The translations under genes and the position numbers were made by a program. The notes under the pieces are model-generated. The model was not told the origin of the DNA. It saw only the letters and a program-made list of their open reading frames with translations, and did not search any database. This document shows, in pieces, positions 39,316-49,553 of a stretch of 64,000 bases of DNA (its first letter is position 1; each line of letters starts with the position of its first letter). The stretch comes from Fabrea salina (lineage: Eukaryota; Ciliophora; Heterotrichea; Heterotrichida; Fabreidae). The stretch spans positions 31,117 to 95,116 of the forward strand of contig JALIHJ010000067.1 of NCBI GenBank assembly GCA_022984795.1, given 5' to 3'.

Positions 39316-39434
39316 GCTGTCGGCCATACTATGCCTAACGCACCAGATCCCATCCGAACTCTGAAGTTAAGCGGCATAAGGCGAGGTTAGTACTTGGGTG
39401 GGGGACCGCCAGGGAATCCCTCGTGCTGATAGCC
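39316..39434 (+). rRNA. 5S ribosomal RNA, copy 1
   Basis: 119 nt with the eukaryotic 5S landmarks: GTCGGCCATAC near the 5' end, CCATCCGAACTCTGAAGTTAAG, and GGTTAGTACTTGGGTGGGGG with GACCGCCAGGGAAT. The ends pair (GCTGTC/GATAGC). A T-run follows (ACTTTTTGG), the Pol III terminator. It differs from copy 2 at one base (CCCTCGTG against CCCTTGTG). Confidence 0.96.
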
Positions 39435-39582
39435 TAAACTTTTTGGTGTATCCAACTTCTAAATAGTACTTATGCCACCAAAGTTTATAATATAAAGAAA
39501 GGAAAATCCCTTGAAATATATTCTTTTTGAAGTTAACACTCAAAATTGAATAAAGCCTTAATTATTCTCTTTCAACTACTTA

Positions 39583-42500
39583 CTAATCAATATGGCCACT
39601 CACACTAGAGCTCAACGGGCTTGATTCTTCAGATGGAGCTCTAGGCTCTCCTTGTCCTTCTTCTGGCAATTGATTTCCTCTGGGAGCTTCTAAAGCAGGA
39701 GTTTCAGGTACTTTATATTTTTCGGTAGACTCATCCTTGTCCGACTTGATTATTCTCAATACTAGAGGCAATATCGCAGCTAAAGACTGGACTATGATTA
39801 TTGCTAATATAAAGCAGATCAGTGTGTACTGCATTCCTTCGTCAGCATCTCTTGAGGAATCTTGTAAGAAATAGTAGCAACCTATGAACAACAAGCAGAT
39901 GCCTACTTCAATAATGATGGAAACTAATTGGTCGAGCTTTTCTTTGAATGGCTTTATTGTTATGATAAAAGCTGCGTACCCAACCATAAGTACTAAGTTG
40001 ATACTATTCTGGAGCACAGAGTAATCTGTCAACAGAACTAAACTGATTGCAAACAGTGCTCTTTTAAAAAAAAACAGTAAGTAGGTGTGGGAAGCTAAGT
40101 ATTTTTGCTGGCAGTTGTACTCATAGAACAATGTTCCACAATAACCATAGAAATCAAAATCTTCGGAAACAATCTTGTTTTTGTTTTTAATATTGAATAT
40201 CAAGAGTACCAATGGAGTGAATCCAAGTAGAAGTCCAAAAATAACTCCTATACAGTAGTTGAAGACTATGACTCCATCTGAAGAAGGAACGTTAGAGACC
40301 TGGATCAAAAACGCTGTTAACAAATCAAGGTATACTAACATCCAGCCTCTTAATAAAACACTATACTTGTACTGCGGTAAAAAGATCTGGCAAATCTTAG
40401 CCACAAAAGGAATTCTTGTCCTAGAAAGCATCCAGACTGCAGGCCACAGCAATAATACTAAGCAGAAAATAGTAAACTTGCTCCCTATATTGAGCAAGAA
40501 CAGAGTTGACTCGAACCTAAAGTCACTAAAGGTTTCGTTGGGGTTAGAGCTGGTGTTAGAGTCAAATGCAAATTCGAAAAAGTTGGGAATAATGAGTTCC
40601 AGAATGTCAAGTCCTTCTAAGAATGCCTTTAAGTCAGGTGTAAGAGAGTTCCTGGACAAAGGAATGTAAATGATTATGTCTAGAGTGTTCACTAATGCCC
40701 ACAAGGTTGCTGGGCTTGGATTGAAGCCAGAACTAATAGCAACTGAGAGAAGAATAATTCCTGATACCACTCGCCCGATTAATCTGGCCCTTTCGACTGA
40801 ATCTGACTCTGAAGAGGCTTCTGGTTCCTCAGTTTCTTCTTGTATTATTGCTACTGAATCCACTTTTTTAGGTTGCAAGCTGAAGATTGAGGTGTGGGTT
40901 ACGCTGATAATGGCTGAGTTATTTTTGACTTCTATAACTTCACACCCTTCTTCTACCCACTCTTCGTCTTTTAGGTATCCGCAGCCCCAGTTTTCAACAC
41001 TGGCATCATGGAAAGGAACTTCAAAGCTGATGGGCTCAGTTAGGTTGTTGAGAGAGTAAAGAGACCTGTCTTGAAGGTCTAAGTTGAATCCAGAGTAACT
41101 TCCTCCTTTGAAGAAGCTTAGGTCAACTATGTCTGAGTAGTTGCCTGCTTGTTTGTAACTGGTCAGTTCTATGTCTACAACGTCGTTGTTGGAGAAAGGC
41201 AGTGACTCTGGGAGAGTTAAGTTAGAGTCAAGAATGCTTAAGGTGGTATTCTTGAACTTTTCAGGTGTTTCAGTCATTCTGTAGGTAGTGATGTTTTTCA
41301 GGTCAATGTTTGTGGGTTGGTCTCCAGGAGTGGAGTTTTTAAAGTACTTGTTGAACACTTTGCTGATGAGTTCTTGGCTCTTCTTAAGTACTTTGTTGTT
41401 TAAGTTGAACTTTTCAGTCAGGCTTTTTGCACTGTCCATGAGTAGTTCAGTGTCTTCTTGGAGTATTTCTAGTTCGAAGTCCAGCATGGACAAGGCCAGG
41501 TCTACTAGTTCCAGAGTTTGAGACTCGTTGGTGTTTTCTTCACTCATCATGGCTGAAATGGCTCCGATGGTGTTGCTGTAAGTAGCTTTATCAATGTCTT
41601 CTAGGTCCTGAGAGAACTCTTTGAGTTTAGACAGCATAGTTGTGATGGCTGCTTGTTCCAGTTCAAGACTCTCACAGTACATAAGCACAGTGCCAGGAAT
41701 CAGTTCGGGGTCCTTGACGTCTTCCAGAAAGGCTTCTGAAACAGACTTCTCTTCCAGTCTCCTTCTGGAAACTGAACCTACAGTGAAGGACTGTTTGTAG
41801 TACTCACAACTCCACATTGAGTCACACACCATGGCAAAGAGGGTGTTGGTGCCAGGCAGTAACTTAGTAGTCACCTTGTTGGAGAGTCTGGGAGGAGCTA
41901 AGGGGATGTAGAAGCCGTGCCACATAAGTCCAAAGGAGTAGAATAAGGGGTAGTCTTCTTCGTCACCGTCAAAACAGTCCACGATGCTAAGCTCAAACTC
42001 AGTGGAAAGAGCAGAACCTGTAGAAGGACTCATTTCCAAACCTCCTAAACAAGAAGGTCCTACGTTGGTGTTCCAGGGAATAGTCATTGCAAGGGAGCCT
42101 CCTGCTGGGCTAGAAAGAGTTACTTGCCAACCGTAGTAAGAACCAGGAGACATTGAGTAGGCAGGGAAGTAGATGTAAGGGCTCTGCAGAGGAGTTGTAG
42201 GAGTGAGAGTAGGTCCTAACACTTGGTTCCATTGAATGCTGTTTTCCAGGGAGCCCTGCACAATTAGCCAGATAATGAGTCCCCACTGGTGATTCATCTT
42301 GAAAAGAGGCTTGGGTATTTCAATTCCTCCATCATCCATCTCAACTACTTCTAGTTCCACACACTTCTGGTCTTCTCTGGTGTCCTTGGAAACCTTCGCG
42401 CAGAAGTAGTAGAAGGCCCCAGGTCTTAGTTCCTCAGACTCAATTTGCAGTATAGACCCAGTTTGTTCAGTGTCTAGTAGCTGTTCTCCAGAAGTGCTTT

Positions 42501-45500
42501 CACAATAGTCTTTGCCAGGTTCAGTGCAAGTCCACTCAAACTCCAGTGAACCTTGCGAGTTGTCTGGATCGTAGGACTCACTGGCATCCAGTCTCAGGTC
42601 TTTTCCGTTGGAGATCTGTCCGTCAGCCTTGTTAAGTATGGCTACCAAGGGAGAGCTTTCAACAGTCACGTACAAAAAGGCTTCTCCGTAACTCTCTCCT
42701 TCCTGAGCAGTGGCCTTGAACACATAAGTATAGCCTGCTTGGAGATCGCCTTCTTTGATTCTAAGGACGTGTGACTGCTTAGAGTTGCCAATGACTGCAC
42801 TAGGGTTTCCAGGTGCTTCTCCTTCACTGCTGAGTCCTTCATAGTTCCAAGCATACTGCACTGAAGAACTCTTTCCACAGAAACTCTCGACAAAGGCTTT
42901 GATTCTAAGGGAGTCTCCACTCTTGATTGAGATTTGGTTGCCAGCATCAATCTGCACTGACAAGGCCTCTGCTTCTTCAACCTTCACTGAAATCTCTGCT
43001 GAGTCTGAGCGACCAAAAGTGTTTGATATGGACACTCTGAAAGTGTAGTCTCCTCCTGAAAGCTGAGTTTTGGGAATGCTAAGAACACTTCCAGTCTGAG
43101 AAGACAAGTCAATGTTAGAAGGACCACTCAACTGACTCCACTCATAACTAAGAGACCCACCTGCTCTTCCAGTTGACTTCTCTGCTGATACTTGCAGTGA
43201 CTTGGTGGCACAAGGAATGCTGTAGGAGTAAGGAGCTGAAAGCTTGGCTGAAGGAGTAGGCACTGGGTACTTGTACTCAGCCACTGGTTCTAAGTTGGAG
43301 TAGTCGAAGGAACACTCTCCTTCCTTTTTAAGGATGTTGAAGGCATTCAGTTTCAAGGCTTCGTTGCGGATAGTGAAGTTAGAGCCCAAGCTAACCACCA
43401 ACATAGTAGAGTTCTCCCAAGTGCACTTGGGGTTCTGCCCCAGTTTCTCCAGAGAAGACTCGTCAACCAAGTACTGACAACTCGAGAAACTAGTAGATGA
43501 CTCTGCACTGAACCCAACCAGGATCTTGGTGTACTTCTCAGAGAAGTGAGCTGAAACCTCTGAAGGCTGGAAGTAAGTGTTGCACAACACACACTTGCCA
43601 GACACAGACTTGTAGCCTGAGTTGCAAGTGCACTCCAAAGCACCTGGTTGCTGGAAAGCATTGTCTACGCACTCACAAGTGTTTTGAGAGTTAAGTTCAG
43701 AAAGAGGAGCGCACTGAGTGCATTTTCCATCTAAGCAATTTAAGCACAAATCATTACACTCTTGATAACAGATGTCTCCTGAACTGCTAATTTCAAAGCC
43801 TTCTGAGCACTCACAAATTCCTTGTGCGTTTTTTTCAGCATTGTCCATGCATTGCAAACATTCTTGGTTTACATAGTCACAGTCATTACAAAGTGGACAT
43901 TCTCTATAGCAAGCTCCGTTCACAGCCAAGAAGCCTTCATTGCAGACACAGTCTCCTTTTTCACTGTCTCTAGAGAACCCTGGTTTGCATTTGCATTCCC
44001 CTGAAATTATTTGCTCGTCTTCATCCGCACAGATGCAAGTATTGGTAGTTGGATCGTAAGTGAAAGTTTCATTGCACTCACATTTGCCTGAGCCTTTTTC
44101 AGTAGAGTAGTCAACGCAAAAGCATACACCTCTGTCAAGTTCTGAACCTTCTTTGCATTCAGTGCATTCAGTTCCACCACAGGGATCGTCTTTGCACTTA
44201 TTGTCACAGGCTTCAAAGCATTCTCCGTCAATATTTATGTAACCTGGACTGCACTGGCAAGAACCTGAAGCTGGATCTAAGTCCGCATTAGCTATGCATT
44301 CAGTGCAGGTGCTAGGATTCTCGTACTCGCAAACGTTACAGAGTTCGTCACAAACAGCTTCGCAAAACATTGTGCTAGTGTTAAGTTCGTACTGGGTAAT
44401 GCAACTACAGATGTTTTCTCCAGATTTAACTTCCGCTTTGCCAAAGCAAGTTAAGCATTGAGTTGGATCACAGCTTTTGCAAGTAGGGTCACAACCTGTT
44501 TGTTTGCACCTGCCTAAGGTATCCCTTATAAACCCTGAGTCGCATTCACATGCTTCTGAAATGATCACTTCATCTTCGTCGGGACATACACACTGATTGG
44601 TAGCTGCATCATAAACAAAACCATTATCGGTGTTGCACTCACAAATCCCTGTTGATAGGTCTTCAGTGGAGTACTCCACACATTGACAAACTCCATTCCC
44701 ATCGACTTCTGACCCTTGTTTGCATTGACCACACAAATCACCATTGCAAGTATCACACTTAATGTTTGCACAGGCTTCTACACAAGTTTCACCAACTCTA
44801 ACATACTCAGGAACACACTCACAGATATCAGAGACTACTTCTTCGAATTCAGGGCATACGCACTGATTGGTATCTGTGTCATAAACAAAACCATCACCAG
44901 TATTGCACTCACAAATCCCAGTTGATGGGTTTTCAGTTGAGTACTGAACACATTGACAAATTCCATCACCGTCAAGTTCTGATCCCTGTTTGCATTCAGC
45001 ACACAAGTTACCATTACAATTGTTGTTACACTTAATGTTTGCACAGGCTTCTACACAAGTTCCACTAACTCTGACGTACTCAGGAACACATTCACAGACA
45101 TCAGAGATTATTTCTTCGTTAGCAGGACACTCACACTGGTTATTTCCTGAGTTATAGATAAATCCATCGCTAGCATTACACTCACAAATCCCAGTTGACG
45201 AGTCTTCAGTGGAGTACTGCACACATTGACAAATTCCATCACCGTCAAGTTCTGATCCTTGTTTGCATTCAGAACATGATTCACCATTACAATCGTTACA
45301 CTTAGCATCTGCACAGGCTTCTACACAAGTTCCACTAACTCTGACGTACCCATCAATGCACTCACAAGAGCCTAAAACTACTTCTTCGAATTCAGGACAT
45401 TCACACTGGTTGTTTCCTGAATTGTATTGAAAAGTAGCGTCACATTGGCAAACTCCTGATCCGTCTTCAGTGGAGTACTGCACACAGTGACAAACTCCAT

Positions 45501-48500
45501 TTCCATCGACTTCTGATCCTTGTTTGCATTCACCACACAAGTCACCACTGCAAGTCTCACACTTAATGTTTGCACAGGCTTCTACACAAGTTCCACTAAC
45601 TCTGACGTACCCAGTAATGCACTCACAAGAGCCTGAAACTACTTCTTCGAATTCAGGACACTCGCACTGGTTGTTTGTTGGATTGTATTGAAAACTAGTG
45701 TTACAATCACAAATTCCTGTTGATGGATTTTCGGTTGAGTACTGCACACACTCACAAACTCCATTGCCACTATGCTCTGATCCTTGTTTGCATTGACCAC
45801 ACAAGTTATCGGCACAAGTTTTACACTTAGCATCTGCACAGGCTTCTACACAAGTTCCACTAACTCTGACGTACTCAGGAACACATTCACAGACATCAGA
45901 GACTATTTCTTCGTTAGCAGGACACTCACACTGGTTGTTTGTTGGATTGTATTGAAAAGTAGCGTCACATTGGCAAACTCCTGATCCGTCTTCAGTGGAG
46001 TACTGCACGCATTTGCAAATTCCATTACTATCAGGTTCTGATGCATCTTGACAATCAGCGCACATGTGCCCAGTTCCGTCACACGCATTGCACTTAACGT
46101 TATCACAAGACTCAACGCAAGTCGATCCATCTCTTGCATACCCAGCAATGCACTCACAAGAGCCTGAAACTACTTCTTCGAATTCAGGACACTCGCACTG
46201 GTTGTTTCCTGAATTGTATTGAAAAGTAGCGTCACATTGGCAAATCCCTGACCCGTCTTCAGTGGAGTACTGCACACACTGGCAAATTCCATTACCACTG
46301 TGCTCTGACCCCTGCTTGCATTGATCACACAAATCACCACTGCAAGCGTTACACTTAATGTTTGCACAAGCTTCTACACAAACTCCTCCAACTCTTGTAT
46401 ACCCAGTAACACACTCACAGCCATCTAAGCTCGAATTTAGTTGTTCATTTGTAGGGCATTTACATAGTTCATTGGTTGAGTCGTATTCAAAACCAGTATT
46501 ACAATCACATTCTCCAGTTGACATGTTTTCCGTAGAGTGTTCAATGCACTGACAAACTCCGTTGGTAAGCTCTGATCCTTGATTGCATACAGTGCATAAG
46601 TCGTCAGATCCATCACAAGTGGCACATTTAGCATCTCCACAAGCTTGCATACAGGTTACTTCTACTCGTGAGTACCCAACAACACATTCACAGGAACTTC
46701 CAACTACTTCTTCGTTGGCGGGGCAGTTACATAAGTTGTTAGTTGAGTCGTATTCAAAACCAGTATTACACTGGCAAATTCCTGATCCGTCTTCCGTAGA
46801 GTGTTCAATGCACTGACAAACTCCGTTGGTAAGGTCTGATCCTTGGTTGCATTCAGTGCATAGGTCGTTTGATCCATCACAAGTGGCACATTTAGCATCT
46901 CCACAAGCTTGCATACAAGTTCCTCCTACTCGTGAGTACCCAACAACACATTCACAAACATTTGAAACTGGTGTTTCGTTTATAGGACACTCACACTGAC
47001 TGCTAGCTGCATTATAACTAAAACCATCATCAGTGTTGCACTCACAAATCCCTGTTGATGGGTCTTCAGTGGAGTACTGCACGCATTTGCAAATTCCATT
47101 ACTATCAGGTTCTGATGCATCTTGACAATCAGCGCACATGTGCCCAGTTCCGTCACACGCATTGCACTTAACGTTATCACAAGACTCAACGCAAGTCGAT
47201 CCATCTCTTGCATACCCAGCAATGCACTCACAAGAGCCTGAAACTACTTCTTCGAATTCAGGACACTCGCACTGGTTGTTTCCTGAATTGTATTGAAAAG
47301 TAGCGTCACATTGGCAAATCCCTGACCCGTCTTCAGTGGAGTACTGCACACACTGGCAAATTCCATTACCACTGTGCTCTGACCCCTGCTTGCATTGATC
47401 ACACAAATCACCACTGCAAGCGTTACACTTAATGTTTGCACAAGCTTCTACACAAGTTCCACTAACTCTGACGTACCCAGTAATGCACTCACAGACATCA
47501 GAGACTACTTCTTCGAATTCAGGGCATACACACTGGTTATTTCCTGAGTTGTATTGAAAACTAGTGTTACAATCACAAATTCCTGTTGATGGATTTTCAG
47601 TGGAATGCTCCACACACTCGCAAACTCCATTTCCACTGTGCTCTGATCCTTGTTTGCACTGGTCGCACAAGTCACCATCGCAAGTCTCACACTTGTTGTT
47701 TGCACAGGCTTCTACACAAGTTCCACTAACTCTGACGTACCCAGTAATGCACTCACAAGAGCCTGAAACTGCTTCTTCGAATTCAGGGCATACACACTGG
47801 TTATTTCCTGAGTTGTATTGAAAACCAGTGTTACAATCACATTCTCCAGTTGATGGGTTTTCGGTTGAGTACTGCACGCACTCGCAAACTCCATTGCCAC
47901 TATGCTCTGATCCTTGTTTGCATTTGGCACACAAGTTATCGACACAAGTTTTACATTTAAGATCTTTGCAAGCTTCTACAGAACAGTCTGAGCCTCCAAA
48001 CCCAGCATCACACTGACAGACTCCTTTCTCGCAAGTACCCCTTCCGTAGCATCCATTCTTGCAAGGAACGTCGTCACACAAAATGTCTGAGTTAGGGCAT
48101 TCAAGGTACCCATCGAATCCTTCAACCTGCACTTGGCCTCCAGTAAACGGACAAATGACTTCTTTGTCTCCTACCAAAACTAAAGCGTGTTCTTGAGTGC
48201 ACTCCAAAACTTCGTAGCACCCAGTGTGGTAAGGATCGCCATTCAGAGACGTTCCAGAAGTAATGATGGTTCCTGTTAAACATCTGCAGTTGTCACAAGC
48301 TTTTTCCCCAAAGAAATCGTAAATTTTACTTTCAGACCTCCCTGTGTTTCTACAAGAACCGTTGGAGTACTGACTTCTCACAGGACAGTAGTCAATGTAC
48401 TTATCCCAACCTCCAATAGTAGGGTCAGAGAAGTACTGGAATTCAGCAGGCAACTCCCCATTGTAAGACACAGCATTGCAGTACCCTTTGTAAAGGTGGA

Positions 48501-49548
48501 AGATGTCACAGCTTTCTTTCTGCTGTTCTACACAAAACTCTTCGAAGTTAGCTACACCGTTTTCAACGCACTTAGTAGTATGGAAGTCGCATCCTTTGTC
48601 ACGGCCCCAAATAGGCGTTTGACCGAAGTCGTAGTTAACATCATACCACCCACTGTCTTTCAAAAGAGCCAAAGTAATGGTGGAGTAAATAGGGTCTTTG
48701 GTTACACGCGCAATCATGAAGTCGTTGTACATAACCCTCATGTCCCAGTGAGAACCAGCTGTTCCGGAACCTCCTGTTTCTTCTAGTTCGAGTCCTTCCA
48801 AGGTAGGACATCCAAAGACTTCTCGGGCCTTTTCTAAGACGTTAGGAGTTTTAAGTAAGGTTTTGGTAGTTCCTCTGATGTCAATTGTAGTTGTAAGTTC
48901 TTGTTCCGTGTAAGCAGACCCGTCGGGTTTTCTGAAGTACTGGTAGAGTCCATTAGAGAAACCAAGTAAGTGAGTAACTTCGTGGATCATTGTAGACATG
49001 TGCTCCTCAAAGCTCATGTCGTTGAAATAAGCTAGGTTCACCATGACTCTTCCCGCCAAAACATTTGCAAGTCCAGAACCTTCTAAAATGCAAGCACCGG
49101 CATAAGCTACGTAACCTTGTTCTTGGTCAGTTCCAGAGGTGATGTAGATTAAAACGTCAGTGTCCTCGACACCAGGGTCTTTATGCTCATCTGGAACTGC
49201 GATTTCGTTTCCACAGGTTTCAGTTTGGACCTGAAGAGGGTTTTCTAGGGGGTAGACGAGAAGGGCTCGGCTGAACCAGTCGTTAGTTGCCTTCATAACT
49301 TCATTTTTGAAGTAGTCGTTGAGTTCTTGACTGCCTAAATCAAAGTTCTGGTAGTAGTAGGTCAGCCTTATCGGAGACAAGGTCTCTCCACGAACTCTCC
49401 CACTACCTTGCAATCTCCTTGAATTCTGGTCACTGAATTGAATAGTGGGTTGTCTTTCCTGAGTAGAGCCACAATCCCACGCAAAGCTCAAGCTGAGCAT
49501 CGCTAAAGCATTCAACAAACAAAGCATTAATTTCATTATTAGGACCAT
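39583..49548 (-). CDS. Giant receptor: leishmanolysin peptidase + EGF-like repeats + REJ/PKD-like + GPS-like site + polytopic module
   Basis: 3321 residues in one exon. Signal peptide; then a peptidase M8 (GP63-like) domain (about 40-420) with the zinc site IHEVTHLLGFSN (about 187) and the downstream third-His segment SHWDMRVMYNDFM, so the active site looks intact. A Cys-rich region with EGF-type C..GYGRGTCEKGVCQCDAGF leads to 13 regular modules of about 87 residues (KCKTCVDNLCAKCKQGSE type), then looser ones to about 1990. REJ/PKD-like Ig-fold segments (about 2060-2350: SLSYEWSQLSGPS) follow. A GPS-like site (WGCGYLKDEEWVEEGCE, THTSIFSL, about 2850) precedes about nine hydrophobic segments with NTLDIIIYIPLSRNSLTP. 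This combines a surface metalloprotease with a polycystin/adhesion-receptor layout. The stop is TAG. Confidence 0.9.
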   Translation of the reverse strand: MVLIMKLMLCLLNALAMLSLSFAWDCGSTQERQPTIQFSDQNSRRLQGSGRVRGETLSPIRLTYYYQNFDLGSQELNDYFKNEVMKATNDWFSRALLVYPLENPLQVQTETCGNEIAVPDEHKDPGVEDTDVLIYITSGTDQEQGYVAYAGACILEGSGLANVLAGRVMVNLAYFNDMSFEEHMSTMIHEVTHLLGFSNGLYQYFRKPDGSAYTEQELTTTIDIRGTTKTLLKTPNVLEKAREVFGCPTLEGLELEETGGSGTAGSHWDMRVMYNDFMIARVTKDPIYSTITLALLKDSGWYDVNYDFGQTPIWGRDKGCDFHTTKCVENGVANFEEFCVEQQKESCDIFHLYKGYCNAVSYNGELPAEFQYFSDPTIGGWDKYIDYCPVRSQYSNGSCRNTGRSESKIYDFFGEKACDNCRCLTGTIITSGTSLNGDPYHTGCYEVLECTQEHALVLVGDKEVICPFTGGQVQVEGFDGYLECPNSDILCDDVPCKNGCYGRGTCEKGVCQCDAGFGGSDCSVEACKDLKCKTCVDNLCAKCKQGSEHSGNGVCECVQYSTENPSTGECDCNTGFQYNSGNNQCVCPEFEEAVSGSCECITGYVRVSGTCVEACANNKCETCDGDLCDQCKQGSEHSGNGVCECVEHSTENPSTGICDCNTSFQYNSGNNQCVCPEFEEVVSDVCECITGYVRVSGTCVEACANIKCNACSGDLCDQCKQGSEHSGNGICQCVQYSTEDGSGICQCDATFQYNSGNNQCECPEFEEVVSGSCECIAGYARDGSTCVESCDNVKCNACDGTGHMCADCQDASEPDSNGICKCVQYSTEDPSTGICECNTDDGFSYNAASSQCECPINETPVSNVCECVVGYSRVGGTCMQACGDAKCATCDGSNDLCTECNQGSDLTNGVCQCIEHSTEDGSGICQCNTGFEYDSTNNLCNCPANEEVVGSSCECVVGYSRVEVTCMQACGDAKCATCDGSDDLCTVCNQGSELTNGVCQCIEHSTENMSTGECDCNTGFEYDSTNELCKCPTNEQLNSSLDGCECVTGYTRVGGVCVEACANIKCNACSGDLCDQCKQGSEHSGNGICQCVQYSTEDGSGICQCDATFQYNSGNNQCECPEFEEVVSGSCECIAGYARDGSTCVESCDNVKCNACDGTGHMCADCQDASEPDSNGICKCVQYSTEDGSGVCQCDATFQYNPTNNQCECPANEEIVSDVCECVPEYVRVSGTCVEACADAKCKTCADNLCGQCKQGSEHSGNGVCECVQYSTENPSTGICDCNTSFQYNPTNNQCECPEFEEVVSGSCECITGYVRVSGTCVEACANIKCETCSGDLCGECKQGSEVDGNGVCHCVQYSTEDGSGVCQCDATFQYNSGNNQCECPEFEEVVLGSCECIDGYVRVSGTCVEACADAKCNDCNGESCSECKQGSELDGDGICQCVQYSTEDSSTGICECNASDGFIYNSGNNQCECPANEEIISDVCECVPEYVRVSGTCVEACANIKCNNNCNGNLCAECKQGSELDGDGICQCVQYSTENPSTGICECNTGDGFVYDTDTNQCVCPEFEEVVSDICECVPEYVRVGETCVEACANIKCDTCNGDLCGQCKQGSEVDGNGVCQCVEYSTEDLSTGICECNTDNGFVYDAATNQCVCPDEDEVIISEACECDSGFIRDTLGRCKQTGCDPTCKSCDPTQCLTCFGKAEVKSGENICSCITQYELNTSTMFCEAVCDELCNVCEYENPSTCTECIANADLDPASGSCQCSPGYINIDGECFEACDNKCKDDPCGGTECTECKEGSELDRGVCFCVDYSTEKGSGKCECNETFTYDPTTNTCICADEDEQIISGECKCKPGFSRDSEKGDCVCNEGFLAVNGACYRECPLCNDCDYVNQECLQCMDNAEKNAQGICECSEGFEISSSGDICYQECNDLCLNCLDGKCTQCAPLSELNSQNTCECVDNAFQQPGALECTCNSGYKSVSGKCVLCNTYFQPSEVSAHFSEKYTKILVGFSAESSTSFSSCQYLVDESSLEKLGQNPKCTWENSTMLVVSLGSNFTIRNEALKLNAFNILKKEGECSFDYSNLEPVAEYKYPVPTPSAKLSAPYSYSIPCATKSLQVSAEKSTGRAGGSLSYEWSQLSGPSNIDLSSQTGSVLSIPKTQLSGGDYTFRVSISNTFGRSDSAEISVKVEEAEALSVQIDAGNQISIKSGDSLRIKAFVESFCGKSSSVQYAWNYEGLSSEGEAPGNPSAVIGNSKQSHVLRIKEGDLQAGYTYVFKATAQEGESYGEAFLYVTVESSPLVAILNKADGQISNGKDLRLDASESYDPDNSQGSLEFEWTCTEPGKDYCESTSGEQLLDTEQTGSILQIESEELRPGAFYYFCAKVSKDTREDQKCVELEVVEMDDGGIEIPKPLFKMNHQWGLIIWLIVQGSLENSIQWNQVLGPTLTPTTPLQSPYIYFPAYSMSPGSYYGWQVTLSSPAGGSLAMTIPWNTNVGPSCLGGLEMSPSTGSALSTEFELSIVDCFDGDEEDYPLFYSFGLMWHGFYIPLAPPRLSNKVTTKLLPGTNTLFAMVCDSMWSCEYYKQSFTVGSVSRRRLEEKSVSEAFLEDVKDPELIPGTVLMYCESLELEQAAITTMLSKLKEFSQDLEDIDKATYSNTIGAISAMMSEENTNESQTLELVDLALSMLDFELEILQEDTELLMDSAKSLTEKFNLNNKVLKKSQELISKVFNKYFKNSTPGDQPTNIDLKNITTYRMTETPEKFKNTTLSILDSNLTLPESLPFSNNDVVDIELTSYKQAGNYSDIVDLSFFKGGSYSGFNLDLQDRSLYSLNNLTEPISFEVPFHDASVENWGCGYLKDEEWVEEGCEVIEVKNNSAIISVTHTSIFSLQPKKVDSVAIIQEETEEPEASSESDSVERARLIGRVVSGIILLSVAISSGFNPSPATLWALVNTLDIIIYIPLSRNSLTPDLKAFLEGLDILELIIPNFFEFAFDSNTSSNPNETFSDFRFESTLFLLNIGSKFTIFCLVLLLWPAVWMLSRTRIPFVAKICQIFLPQYKYSVLLRGWMLVYLDLLTAFLIQVSNVPSSDGVIVFNYCIGVIFGLLLGFTPLVLLIFNIKNKNKIVSEDFDFYGYCGTLFYEYNCQQKYLASHTYLLFFFKRALFAISLVLLTDYSVLQNSINLVLMVGYAAFIITIKPFKEKLDQLVSIIIEVGICLLFIGCYYFLQDSSRDADEGMQYTLICFILAIIIVQSLAAILPLVLRIIKSDKDESTEKYKVPETPALEAPRGNQLPEEGQGEPRAPSEESSPLSSSVSGHID
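45988..46381 (-). repeat. 394-bp exact duplicate inside the giant receptor, copy A
   Basis: By direct comparison it is identical to 47062-47455, offset 1074 bp (358 codons, in frame). It covers the end of one EGF-like module, the SCDNVKCNACDGTGHMC module and the start of the next. Neighbouring modules differ at many positions, so this pair is recent or converted. Confidence 0.9.
47062..47455 (-). repeat. 394-bp exact duplicate inside the giant receptor, copy B
   Basis: Partner of 45988-46381. Sequence diverges sharply at both edges (base 47061 and base 47456). Confidence 0.9.
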
Positions 49549-49553
49549 TAAAA

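Noticed and set aside
45903-47441. Minus-strand frames of 65-84 residues with near-identical sequence
   Set aside because: Out-of-frame shadows of the EGF-like array; their identity mirrors the 394-bp duplication.
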